Of a stretch of 64,000 nucleotides of DNA, positions 54,048-64,000 are shown piece after piece. Each line of letters begins with the position of its first letter. Positions within the stretch are counted from its first letter, which is position 1. The translations under genes and the position numbers were made by a program. This DNA is from Cycas panzhihuaensis (taxonomy: Eukaryota > Cycadophyta). The DNA is taken from assembly GCA_023213395.1 (NCBI GenBank), contig CM041465.1, forward strand, positions 44,399,741 through 44,463,740, written 5' to 3'. The notes under the pieces are model-generated. The model was not told the DNA's origin and made no database searches. It saw only the letters and a program-made list of their open reading frames with translations.

Positions 54048-54113
54048 TGCACATGTTCCATTAATATCTTTGCATAAAACATTTCATTCATACAAAATTC
54101 TATAATTTTTTTT

Positions 54114-54251
54114 ACACAAAAACTACCATTAAGGCAGAGCCTTTTTTTTTTATATATACATCAGTTTTTTACACAAAAACTACCATTAAGGCAGAGCCAT
54201 TTTTTTATATACATTAGATTCTTACACAAAAACTACCATCAAGGCAGAGCC
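54114..54251 (+). repeat. Three 28-bp leader repeats of element F
   Basis: A unit starting ACACAAAAACTACCAT and ending GGCAGAGCC occurs at 54114-54141, 54171-54198 and 54224-54251 (spacings 57 and 53 bp), separated by T-rich DNA. It corresponds in place to the B repeats at 2123-2205. Confidence 0.92.
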
Positions 54252-56690
54252 ATATGCCAGGTTTGTCCCAGATCAATATATATCACTTCTTATAATACTC
54301 TTTTGTCCAGTTCTCAGATTTCACTCTTTTGTCCAGTTCTCAGATCTAATGTGTTTTTCCTGAGGCTAGAAGCCTTACTATCATCAACAATTCACCCTCT
54401 TTTGAACAAGAAAATTGAGGACCTGTTACTTCATACCCATCCTCATGTACAGAACTCTATGGCATGTATTCTTCTAGTGAAATAAGGCCATTCTCAAAAT
54501 AAAACTCCATCTGTACAATAAAATTCTTCAACAAAATATGAGGAAATAAATCTAACTCACTAGCTAATCTCTTTAAGGGAGATTATAGCTCAAAAAGAGC
54601 CCTTGGGGTCCCAAACCCATCTATCTTCTTTGTTCTGCCTTTTCTCCTCCTCATGGTTCACTTGCAAATCCTCTCTTAAATGTCCAGTCAAGGATAGGTG
54701 CAGAAGATGTCTCCCAACCAACACAGCAGCCTGCTAGGTCAATTTTATCTCTAAGTATGTTTCCAAATCTTTCTTCCCCAGGGTTTGCGATAAAGATCTG
54801 GACGTCATAGCTATTAGATTCAACTGCCTTCACACCCTTAATCTCCAACATTACAAAAATATTACTGATGTAGGCCTAAAGGCAGTTGCACAAATAATCC
54901 CAACAGAATCTGCATAAATGATGTATTAATAGATGACAGATTAAGGGCCATTCTTGCAAAGCTGGAGGGTTTGAGTGAGAAGAACAATAACACAACAATA
55001 GAGGAGTGCCTGTCTGGAAGAAGTCAAGCTAGCGAATAACTTTACCGTTTTGAGGTTTTGACAGAGACATGCCATGATTCTTCTTGAATCGCCCCGCCTC
55101 CCTATCTCTGTGACACCTTCGTTCTCCGTTCTCACCTCCATCCTTGCCTCGAAGATCTACATACAAAGAGATCGAACACCACCATGGAAAGAATGAGGTA
55201 GGGTTTCTCATCTTTACCCCCCGGATCCCAAATTAAAACAAATTTTATTTTTGTGTTTTAAAATAAATAAAATCTGTCGGATCCGTGCTCGAAATTTCTT
55301 TGTTTTTTTTTTTTTTTTTTTTTTTTTTCTTTATTTAAAATAAATCACCCCCCCCCCCCCCCTTTTAACCTTATAAAAAAACCTTTTATTTTTTGATTCA
55401 AATGAATCAAAACTCCCCCCCTTCTAAACTTTATAAACTCCTTTATTTTTAGTTAAAATCAATCTTTATTTTTTCAAACCTTATACTTTGATTTTAATCA
55501 AAGTTCCCCCCTCTTTTTTTTTACCTTATAAATACTTTTTAATCTTTTTGATTCAAATGAATCAAAGCCTCCTCCTCACATTGTATTTTACACTTCAGTT
55601 TAAAATTCAAACCCCCCACTTTATCTTAATTTAAAATCATTGTGATTTTAATTAAACCCTATTAATTTTACTTTGATTTAAATCAAAGTTTTCTCTATTA
55701 ATACTTTGATTTAAATCAAACAAACCTTATAGTATGATTCAAACTAAAGTTAATCCAATTACCCTTTGCCTTTTTGATTTAAAATCAAACCCCCCACATT
55801 ATATACTTTGATTTAAATCAAGTGCCTCTCCCATTTCACATTATATTTTATACTATGACTTAAATCTAATTCCCTCCCCTTAAACCCCATTATAACCAAC
55901 CCCTCCTATAATACCTTGTTAAAATAAATCTAATATCCTTCTTTTTTTTTTTCAATACAAACTCTTTCTCTTAATTACATTCCCTACTTTCCCCTCCAAA
56001 CATTTTATGAATATTTAAACAAAATCCTACTCTCTTAAGTTTTTTCCTTATAAGGTATTTATAAACTTCATTCCTTTATTATTATTATCTTTCAATACAT
56101 TTTAATGATTAAATTTAACTATATTTTTAATTACTTAAAACAAGTATAGTTAATCGTAGGTAAATCTAATTAATCTTTTACCATTACATTTTTTAATTCC
56201 CTTTTAACACTTAATCTATAAGATTTAAATTTAATCCTTAACATTATACACTTTTTTTTATATAAAAAGGGAAACAAAATACCTAGTTATATATTTTAAA
56301 TCACTTACTTCGTTAAGGAAAATTGTTTAATTTTTTTCTAAAAGGGAATTCTTATTTTAAGGGGGGCAGTTTATTTTTCTAAAGGGGATTTTTTTTCCTA
56401 AGGGGGACTATTTTTTAAAGATTTTATTTTTTTCAAAAATAACTGCTTAAGAAATTGTTGTTTATTTATTTCTGTTTAAAAACATATGATTTTTTTATCT
56501 TAAAATCAATCAATGCAAATTAAGATGTCTTTGTGAAGATTAGTATTTTTCATTAGGTAATTATTTTTTCAAGTCACCTTCATAATTTTTTAATCTTCAA
56601 ATACACCTCAACACTCCCAATATAGCATTAATACTAGGATACCACCTGCGCTCAATTCCAAAGATTAATCTACCAAACTATCTTGTTGGA
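54252..56690 (+). other. Element F leader, possible first exon and intron
   Basis: No supported gene. At 55184 ATGGAAAGAATGAG meets GTAGGGTTTC (55198), like the B site at 3482-3499. Low-complexity DNA follows, with T26 at 55303-55328 and C15 at 55348-55362, up to CCCAATATAG at 56616-56625, just before gag. A spliced short exon is possible. The minus-strand frames at 54651-55211 show no known domain. Confidence 0.55.
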
Positions 56691-57610
56691 GGAATCGTAT
56701 ATCCCATTAGCTCAAACAGCAAAAAGTATGGCGATATGTAATAGGTGAATTCCAAAAACCAAAAGCAGATGCTACTGAGAATCTTATGGTATATCTGATG
56801 AACTCAGATGCCGCATTAGGCACCATATTAAATTCTCTCTCACCAGAAATTAGTCGGCAATTTTTTAAAAAAGATGACTTAGCCACTGTCTGGAAAACCT
56901 TGGAAGAAAAATATGATAAGGTTGATACACATCAAGTAGCTATCCTAGAAGAACAATTATATAATATGACTTTTGATGACTTTACAAATATTGAGGATTT
57001 TTTAACAAAAATTCAATCAATAAATAAAGATCTAGATAATTGCATTAAATCCAAAACCAAAGAAGGTGATATAGAGAAAATAACTACGCATGTCAAAGAC
57101 GATGACACGCTTGTACGTCTTGCAGTTAATAAATTACCAAAACACTTCAATATTTACCAAGCTGCCAGACAACAAGCTGGCAATCCACCTATCACATTCA
57201 ATCAGCTAACAAATCAGTTGATTGAATATTAACAAATGTTAATCAAAACAAGTGCAATAAAAGATCATTCACATACTTTATTTTCTAAAACTAAGCCACA
57301 ATTTAAAAATAAACAACAAAATAACAACTTTCATAATAACAATAAAAAATTCCAGAAATCTCATCAAGGTTCACCATCTAATTCTCACAATAATGTTAAA
57401 TATTCTGGTCCAACTAAAAACCAGAATACTTCCAATCAATTTGTTTCTAATAGAAACAATGCATCTTCTTCTCAGAACACTAGTTGTGCCTACTGTTATA
57501 AAAGAGGCCATACAATTGATGTCTGTAGAAGTAGAATAGCTTCAGAAGCATGGAAAGCTTCCAAAGGATTACAAAATAAACTGCAATCCCATTCTCAATC
57601 CCATTTCTAA
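56690..57610 (+). pseudogene. Element F gag
   Basis: The capsid part aligned to B starts near 56690; the first clean frame is 56786-57232 (148 codons: M-V-Y-L-M-N-S-D-A-A-L). After one stop (57231) the basic Asn/Gln-rich nucleocapsid part runs 57236-57610 with knuckle C-A-Y-C-Y-K-R-G-H-T-I-D-V-C, a complete CX2CX4HX4C. The ATG used by B's gag reads ATA here. Nearly intact. Confidence 0.88.
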
Positions 57611-57689
57611 GCGAACTCATAATCATGTTCACAAAACCGTCAATTTCATAATCATTCTTTGGCTACAACAACTTCTGTGTTTGTTGCTC

Positions 57690-60600
57690 CTTTTAACTAA
57701 CCACCACAATGGATCCTTGACTCTGGTGCATCCCATCATATGACTGGACACCAGAAAAACTTAACCACCTATCAATCTAAAATGAACTCTGAATAAGAGA
57801 TTTCTTTCAGTAGTGGTAATCAACTCAAAGTCAAAGGATCTAGTGATGTTACCCTAAAGGATGGTTCAATTAAGGACATTTTTTACGTACCTGGTTTGTT
57901 ACCAAACCTTCTCTCAGTATATCAAATTTGCCAGAAAGACCTTGTTGTCGAATTCTAGAAAAATAAATTTATTATTAAAGATCCATTACACAAATTCAAA
58001 CGTATTACTTTAGGACCTATTAATCATAATACAGGTCTCTATAGTATGACCAGTTTTTAAAATAATAAATCGAAATCATTTAGTGCTTTCGTTACCAAAT
58101 CTAACTCCGTCAACAAACTTTCGCATGTGAGATTTGGCCATACTAGCTATGGCAAATTGTAATATTTAATCAAGCATGAAATGGTCCATGATTTACCATT
58201 ATTAAACACTGTTTATGGTGTTTGTGAAGCCTTTGTGACAGGAAAATAACACATGGATCCATTTCATATGTGGACCTTTCCATAATACCATCATACTCAG
58301 GAAAATAACATATGTGGACCTTTCCACAGGAAAATAACATATGTGGACCTTTTCATATACCATCATACTCAGGATCTCGTTATTTCATTATATTCATTGA
58401 TGATTATTCAAGAAAATGTAGGGTTTATATGCTTAAAACACGCAGTCAAGTGTTCGACATTTTCATTGAATATAAAACATTAGTGGAAAATCAATCCAAT
58501 TCAAGAATAAAAATATTCTTATCTGATAATGCTAAGGAATATTTAAGTAGAAATTTTACCTATTTCTGCAAATCACATGGAATTAAATTCTAACATTCAG
58601 TTGCATACACATCTCAACAAAAGGGTGTTGTTGAATGCAAAAACTGTACTGTACTCTTGTTGAAATGACTCGTTGCATGTTACATGCAAAGAATCTCGAT
58701 TTAAAACTATGGGCAGAATTAATTAACTACTCTAACTATTTATTAAACCGTTTATCTAGTAAAAGTTTACAAAATATCACTCCAGAACAAAAATGGTATG
58801 GAAGAAAACCATCTATCCAACACTTATGAATCTTCGGTAGTATCACGTGGGGACATATCCCTCACAAAAGATGTAAAAACTTAAATAAAAAAAGTCAAAA
58901 ATAAATCTTCATTGACTACAGCGAAGAGAGTAAAACCTATAGACTTTTAGATCCAGTCACGCATAACATTTCTATTTTGCGTGATGTAGTATTTGATGAA
59001 GAAGGCTCTAATTCAACATCTACTTATGTAGAACTTCCTGTTGAAGATCTGTTAACCAACACTCGTTTGGTTGACGATTCTGATAAATAAGTTGATTCAG
59101 AAATCATAGATTCTTTATCAACTCAAGTCCAAAATTGGACCCTATCAGAACCAACTAAATCAGATCCTTCTCTTCAAGCTAGCACATCAAATCAACCTAC
59201 AACCTCAGATTCAGTTACTCACAAGCAACCAGTTTGGGTAACTAAAATGCTTGTTGATGTTGGATCTAATGTAGGCAATCCTACTAATACTAGGCACACA
59301 CATGCGTAAAATCTTCATGTAAATTTTGCTTTAATGGCAAAAATAATGGAAAACAATGATCCCAAAACTTTTAAATAAGCCAACAACAATCCTGTATGGC
59401 AAGATGTTATGCAGACTGAATTTGCCGCCTTAATTAAAAATTCTACCTGGGATCTTATTCCTCTTCCACTTGGAAAAAATGTAGTCGATTGTAAATGGGT
59501 TTATAGAACTAAATATAATTCAATAGGCACAGTGGAAAAATATAAAGCTCGCCTTGTTGCCAAAGGATTTTCCCAAATAGATGGTATTGACTATAATGAA
59601 ACCTTTGCTCCTGTTGTAAAGATGAATACAATCAAGATAGTTATTGCTCTTGCAACCAAATTTGGTTGGGAAATCCACCAAATAGATGTTAAGAGTGCTT
59701 TCTTGAATGGTGATATCAAAGAAGAGATCTATATGTCACAGCCACTTGGATTCATTGAAAATCATAATTTAGTCTGTAAACTTAAAAAATCTATTCATGG
59801 TTTAAAATAAGCTCCTCGATCTTGGTATACCAAAGTCGATGATTACTTAATCCACATTGGATACACTAGATGTATTAGTGATCCAAATCTTTATTTTAAA
59901 CGTGAAGATGAAAATCTTACCATTGTAATTCTTTATGTCGATAACATTACTATCACCGGATCATCAACCCATAATATTCATCATCTCAAATCAACCTTAA
60001 TGAACAAATTTGAAATGACAGATTTAGGTCTATTACATTACTTTTTAGGTTTACAAATTTATCAAAATCAATCAAATATAACACTATCCCAACCTAAGTA
60101 TATTCTCAATTTAATTCAGAGGTTTAATATGGAAAATGCTAAACCTGTATCCAATCCTTTACAATCAGGAGTTAAACTATCTACTGATTGTTCAACCCCG
60201 TTATGTGATCCAACTCTCTATATACAACTCATTGGTAGTCTAATTTATCTTACACACACCTGCCCCGACATTTCATATGATGTTGCTTTATGCTCCAGAT
60301 ATATGCAACAACCATATGAATCTCACTAAAAAGTAGCTAAACGAATCTTACGTTACCTAAAGAATACTGTGTTTTATAGTTTAACTTATAACTTTTGTAA
60401 TAAACCATTAATATTAACTGGATATATAGATTCTGATTGGCAGGTGATTCAAATGATCGTAAATCTACTTCTGGTTATGTATTTTTTATTGATTCCTCAC
60501 CCATTACTTGGTCAAGCAAAAAAATACAAGCATTAGCGTTATCAACAACTGAAGCTGAATATCGAGTATTAGTCAAAGCTGGTAGAGAAGCACTTTGGCT

Positions 60601-60898
60601 AAAATCACTACTAAATGAAATTGGTCTAACTCTAAACTCTTCAATTAAAATTAAAGTTGATAATCAAGGTGTAATTGTTATTGCTACTAATCTTGTTTCT
60701 CATTCTAGAATAAAACATATTAAATTACATCAACATTTTATTCGTAATTTAGTTAGTGATAATCTTGTTTGTTTGTCTTATTGTCTAACAGATTTACAGG
60801 TTGCTGATATTCTTACGAAGTCATTAACTGAACCAAAGTTTTTACATCTCAGAGATTTATTACAAATAAAAGAAGTCTCCATCAAAGGGGGATCATCG
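57690..60898 (+). pseudogene. Element F protease, integrase, reverse transcriptase and RNase H
   Basis: Protease W-I-L-D-S-G-A-S-H-H (about 57711); pre-integrase C-E-A-F, second Cys changed (about 58225); integrase 58312-58829 with D-D-Y-S-R-K, S-D-N-A and the Glu region changed (V-V-E-C); RT 59409-59810 open, with K-A-R-L-V-A-K-G-F and Q-I-D-V-K-S-A-F-L-N-G. The catalytic box at 59934-59945 reads Y-V-D-N, second Asp lost. RNase H start 60000-60329, then a one-base loss near 60440 (W-Q instead of W-A), then an open 154-codon end 60437-60901 with T-E-A-E-Y and V-D-N-Q. A local repeat disrupts 58239-58380. Confidence 0.9.
58239..58380 (+). repeat. Local short repeats inside element F integrase
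   Basis: CAGGAAAATAACA occurs at 58239, 58298 and 58327, and ATATGTGGACCTTT at 58266, 58309 and 58338. CCATCATACTCAGGA also occurs twice. B has a single version of this part (about 14260-14390), so F gained about 50-80 bp by slippage-like events, including a short frame extension. Confidence 0.85.
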
Positions 60899-60940
60899 TG
60901 ATGAAGCTCTTCTTTTCTCTTCAGTACAAAAGTTTACATT

Positions 60941-60949
60941 AAAGGGGGA
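60941..60949 (+). other. Element F polypurine tract
   Basis: AAAGGGGGA directly before the 3' LTR; a second tract AAAGGGGGATC is about 55 bp upstream (60885), as in B. Confidence 0.88.
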
Positions 60950-61379
60950 TGTTAGATTATATAATGCAAACTTATGTATCTTAATGTTATTATTTAAGTC
61001 ACATGTCTTAAATATTATTTAAGTGATTCTAAAGTTATAAACTTATATTTAAAGTTAATTGACTTGTGGATGGTCATTGCAATGCAGAACCGCATTCCAA
61101 CAAACCTTCGTCCTATTTATTAGGTTCCTAAATTCATGGAATAAGTTCCAGGAATCTAGGAGATCTGTTTGTATGCCTGAAACCAGGCTATATTTTAGAG
61201 GTTGGTTATTGTATTGTCTTTTATTTATTTATTAATACTTCTTAGATTAGGAGGTGGGTTTTCGTCCCCAAAAGCGGTTTTCCACCTGTCAACCTGTGTA
61301 CATGTGCATTGTCATTTTGTTTGTATTTTTCCTTTTATACCTGTGATTTAATGATTATGTGCATGTGCCTATTCCATTA
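60950..61379 (+). repeat. Element F 3' LTR
   Basis: Same length as 53606-54035. It ends CCATTA (CATCA in the 5' copy), then the TSD ACTTT (61380-61384). Confidence 0.94.
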
Positions 61380-61384
61380 ACTTT

Positions 61385-61543
61385 AATCAGGAATTAATTC
61401 ATAAAAGTATAATTGAGATGGTATATAGATTAATTGAAGAATAACTGGTTGATATCATCACTAAACCACTTGTACGTGATAAATTCTAAACTTTTAGGAA
61501 TGCTTTAAGTATCATAAAAAATGAAATAAACATTAAAGGGGAG
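61385..61543 (+). pseudogene. Element G RNase H end and purine tract
   Basis: Continues H-N-H-F with N-Q-E-L-I-H-K-S-I-I-E-M, then L-V-D-I-I-T-K-P-L (about 61450), the usual copia RNase H end. The purine tract AAAGGGGAG at 61534-61542 is followed by GTTAACATTT, a likely decayed LTR start. Confidence 0.85.
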
Positions 61544-62360
61544 GTTAACATTTAATATTTATTTATAGTTAATAATTTTAGGTTATGAACCTCCCTTTTA
61601 ATTCTTATATTTTATTAGTATTAGATTTTTAAATATTTATATAAGTTGGTGAGTCATTGGGGGTTATAATTCTCACCTTACATGTGTTGATATTTAAGAT
61701 CTTTATTCCATTGGGAAGTTATATTTATATATAGATTGTTCATTATAAAAAAATAATAAGAGATAATTTTGGAATGATATTTGTACCATGTTTTAAAATT
61801 AATTTTCATTATATGATTAGTTAATCCTTCTAATTTAGATCTCTATTAAATGTTTAAGTATTTGATAGAAGAAGAGTTTAAATTATAATAATTAATCGTA
61901 TATGAAACCCAAGACCTCATATGCTTAATTATCAATACATAGTTCTTTGTATCCTTACATTTTATAAACTTCTCAATTTTATATTCACCTTATATAATTC
62001 TTCAAACCCAAAAAAGTTGTGAAGGTAAAGGGTTTTGAATTCTATATTACTTTGTGAGTCCTTACTTAAGTTATATGAAATCTTAGCCCTTAGTATGACA
62101 ATAAAATTAGTTATTGTAAGAGTGATTATATATCATTGCATGTTATTTTTATATTACTTCATAGGCTCATGGTTTATTATTTTCTTTATGTATCAATTTT
62201 TCTTTATTTATTAAGTGACAAAGCTTATGGTTGTAAGGGTTGATTAAATAGTGATAAGTATATCATCTATTCAATAACTCATGCTCATTTTGGCAATTCT
62301 CTACTTTTTTAATTCTCTCATAAAATAACATCATGCAATTGGAGATTATTAGTATGGGGG

Positions 62361-62399
<39 letters not shown>

Positions 62400-62610
62400 C
62401 AAAAGAAATAACTTAAGGAGAGAACCAAATAACTAATAAAGTAATGGTATTTATAAATATTAGGGTTAATGACCGCATGAAATATATAGGTAGGGTTATG
62501 AGAGTGTCAACACATCTTAAGGTCAACTACCAACTAAATCTAATAAATGGTATATATGAAGCCATATAAAAGATTTAGATATTAGCCCAAAATTAGCATT
62601 ATCCTAATAT
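61543..62610. other. Probable G 3' LTR and H LTR remnants, unresolved
   Basis: AT-rich DNA after G's purine tract. Its left part should be G's 3' LTR and its right part the LTR of the minus-strand remnant H (minus strand TATTAGGATAATG from about 62608). I found no second copy to fix their ends. It contains (TA)16 at 62367-62398 and a purine tract TATGGGGGGAAAA at 62354-62366. Confidence 0.45.
62367..62398. repeat. (TA)n microsatellite, 16 units
   Basis: 32 bp of TA directly after the purine tract GGGGGGAAAA. Confidence 0.97.
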
Positions 62611-63290
62611 TTTCCCCCCATAATACCTATTTTTGAAGACTCCAATCTTATCTCTAAATTTGCTAAAATTTGCCTTACTTAATGCCTATATGAATATATC
62701 TACCACTTGTTCAGCTCTGCTATAGTAAACTAATTCTATTTTATATTACTACACTAACTCCCTAATGAAGTAGTATTCTATTTTAATGTGTTTGGTCCAA
62801 TAATGAAATAGTTAATTCTTAGTCATTTAAATCATACTCTAATTATTACAAAGTAATTGTGTAGGACTAAATTGTTCTTCCTATAAGTCCTATAATAGGC
62901 TTTTGAGCCAAACCATCTCATAAGCACTTGCTATAATTGCCTTATATTCTTTCTTTTTAGTAGAAAGTGATACCATTAATTTCTTCTTTGAATAGTTAAC
63001 AACCACTTCTACACCTAAACTAAAGTTATGACCTTTTATAGACTTCTTATTATTGATGCAACCTACTTAGTGTAAATTATATACTTAATTAAGTTACAAG
63101 AGTTTGATGACTTATAATAGAGCCCATACCCAATTGAGTCACTGAGATATTTGAGGTTCCTTTTAGCTATTTATTAATGTTTTATCTTAGTCTCATATAA
63201 ATTTAGAAAATACACTAATTTCATACATAATATCCAGTTGAATCAATGTCAAGTATATAAGGATCCTAATTAATCACCTATATAGAGCAG
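62611..63290 (-). pseudogene. Element H: minus-strand copia RNase H remnant
   Basis: Read from 63290 leftward: D-I-M-Y-E-I-S-V (about 63225), L-K-Y-L-S-D-S-I-G-Y-G-L-Y-Y (about 63150-63110), T-K-K-K-E-Y-K-A-I-I-A-S-A-Y-E-M (about 62960-62910), H-I-K-I-E-Y-Y-F-I-R-E-L-like text near 62780, and V-D-I-F-like text near 62705. The purine tract ATTATGGGGGGAAAA on the minus strand (about 62610-62626) lies before the LTR start. Many frame breaks. The rest of the element to the right is cut off at about 63290. Confidence 0.7.
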
Positions 63291-63294
63291 AATC

Positions 63295-63660
63295 TGAAGG
63301 AAGGACGGATCTAGGAGATAAATCACTCACATGCATACAATGGCAATGGAGAATGAAAAAGAAGATGAAATAAGATATGAGAGCAAGCTTGGAGGTGAGA
63401 ATGAATAAATAACTCCCTCCTTGATATTTCACCTTTTATTATTGAGGGTGAACATTAGGGTTAGGATTTTCCCGCTTAATGACATGAACCCGAAATTACA
63501 TCTAAATGCACATAAAGTACATTTCATTAAGAGACTAATGCTAATAATATATCCTAAGGTTATATAATGTAGAAGTTACTATATAAGGTAGAAGTTATCT
63601 TATGCTTTATTTCATCCTATATAAGGTAGAAGTTATATTATGCTTTACTAGGTGTGAAGG
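63295..63660. repeat. LTR-like DNA related to element D
   Basis: From TGAAGGAAGGACGGATCTAGG the order of words follows D's LTR: GGATCTAGG, AATGGCAATGGAGA, ATTGAGGGTGAACATTAGGGTT, TCCCGCTTAATGACAT, CATAAAGTACATTTCATT, TATCCTAAGGTTATA. It diverges after about 63560, where a tatataaggtagaagttat unit is repeated (63569-63625). Orientation is probably minus as in D. The end and the partner LTR are not in the window. Confidence 0.6.
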
Positions 63661-64000
63661 TATACTACTTTTATTTACTTATTTATCCTTATAAGATGGA
63701 AGTTTATTTCATACTCCACCAGATGTTAGGATGCACCATTTTCTATTTTTAAAATAGGTAGTTAGTTTATTTCATGATTTGATGGCAAGGTCTTAAATTT
63801 TTATGATAAAACTTTGTATGAAGTTAAAGAAATAATGAATCTTTATTTCTATAAAAAGTCTATGTGTATTGATATGAACTCAATAACTTATTTATATTGC
63901 ACATATAAGATATAATTTCAAATTGGTTTACTAACCACCTAAATACTAATCAATGACTTTATGCCACGTGGCATAACTACAAATGAGTCTAAGTTACTTA
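63661..64000. other. Right edge, nothing identified
   Basis: AT-rich DNA without a supported gene or a repeat partner in this window. Confidence 0.6.

Larger units (their letters stand above)
53606..61379 (+). mobile_element. Element F: Ty1/copia LTR retrotransposon, relative of B, inside G
   Basis: F is a complete element of 7774 bp with LTRs of 430 bp each, TSD ACTTT, primer site at 54036, purine tract before the 3' LTR and order gag-PR-IN-RT-RH. I count about 20 differences between LTRs (near 5 percent), so it is younger than B. The gag and RNase H frames are largely open, while protease, integrase and RT contain stops. LTRs and proteins align with B. Confidence 0.95.

Noticed and set aside
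54114-54251. CRISPR-like spaced repeats
   Set aside because: Only three units in a retrotransposon leader of a plant genome, with T-rich similar spacers.
54651-55211. Minus-strand frames in F's leader as a captured gene
   Set aside because: No splice-like borders or known domain, and the opposite strand is equally open in part; too weak to call.

Overview
The window is a plant nuclear repeat landscape. I see no single-copy cellular gene, rRNA or tRNA. Everything I can assign is LTR-retrotransposon DNA in several nested layers, separated by AT-rich leaders, microsatellites and homopolymer runs. The Ty1/copia elements with initiator-Met primer sites, the very large Ty3/gypsy element with an extra RNase H and an antisense ORF, and the inactive, stop-riddled copies together point to a large repeat-rich seed-plant genome. 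I cannot name the species, nor decide between gymnosperm and angiosperm.

Layout. Element A is an old copia that enters from beyond the left edge and is seen in three pieces (1-1661, 17376-19021, 45041-about 46190). Element B (copia, 1667-17370, TSD AGGAT) split A exactly in its protease D-S-G codons. Element E (copia of the same family as A, 4722-12685, TSD ATGTC) sits in B's leader just before its gag start. Element C (giant gypsy on the minus strand, 19027-45035, LTRs of about 3.2 kb, TSD ATACC) split A again in its reverse transcriptase. Element D (minus-strand copia, 29142-37010, TSD CTAAT) split C's reverse transcriptase just after the FMDD motif. The order A, then B and C, then E and D is fixed by nesting and agrees with LTR divergence judged by eye (C most diverged, then D and B, E least).

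Right part. From 46201 a different decayed copia (G) carries an almost perfect direct tandem duplication of 3595 bp (46201-49795 and 49796-53390). Element F (copia related to B, 53606-61379, TSD ACTTT) then interrupts G's RNase H, and G ends near 61543. The last 2.5 kb hold a minus-strand copia RNase H remnant (H) and the start of an LTR resembling D's.

Function. Each element encodes, or once encoded, gag (capsid and nucleocapsid), aspartic protease, integrase, reverse transcriptase and RNase H, in copia order (PR-IN-RT-RH) or gypsy order (PR-RT-RH-IN). None is intact. The least decayed is E: near-identical LTRs and one 758-codon gag-PR-IN frame, but YVSD in place of YVDD and several frame breaks. 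Points that plain annotation does not explain: the RNase H and antisense ORF placed after integrase in C, the 3595-bp duplication of an already dead element, conserved LTR hairpins and 57-bp-spaced leader repeats shared by B and F, and an exon-like open stretch in B's leader.
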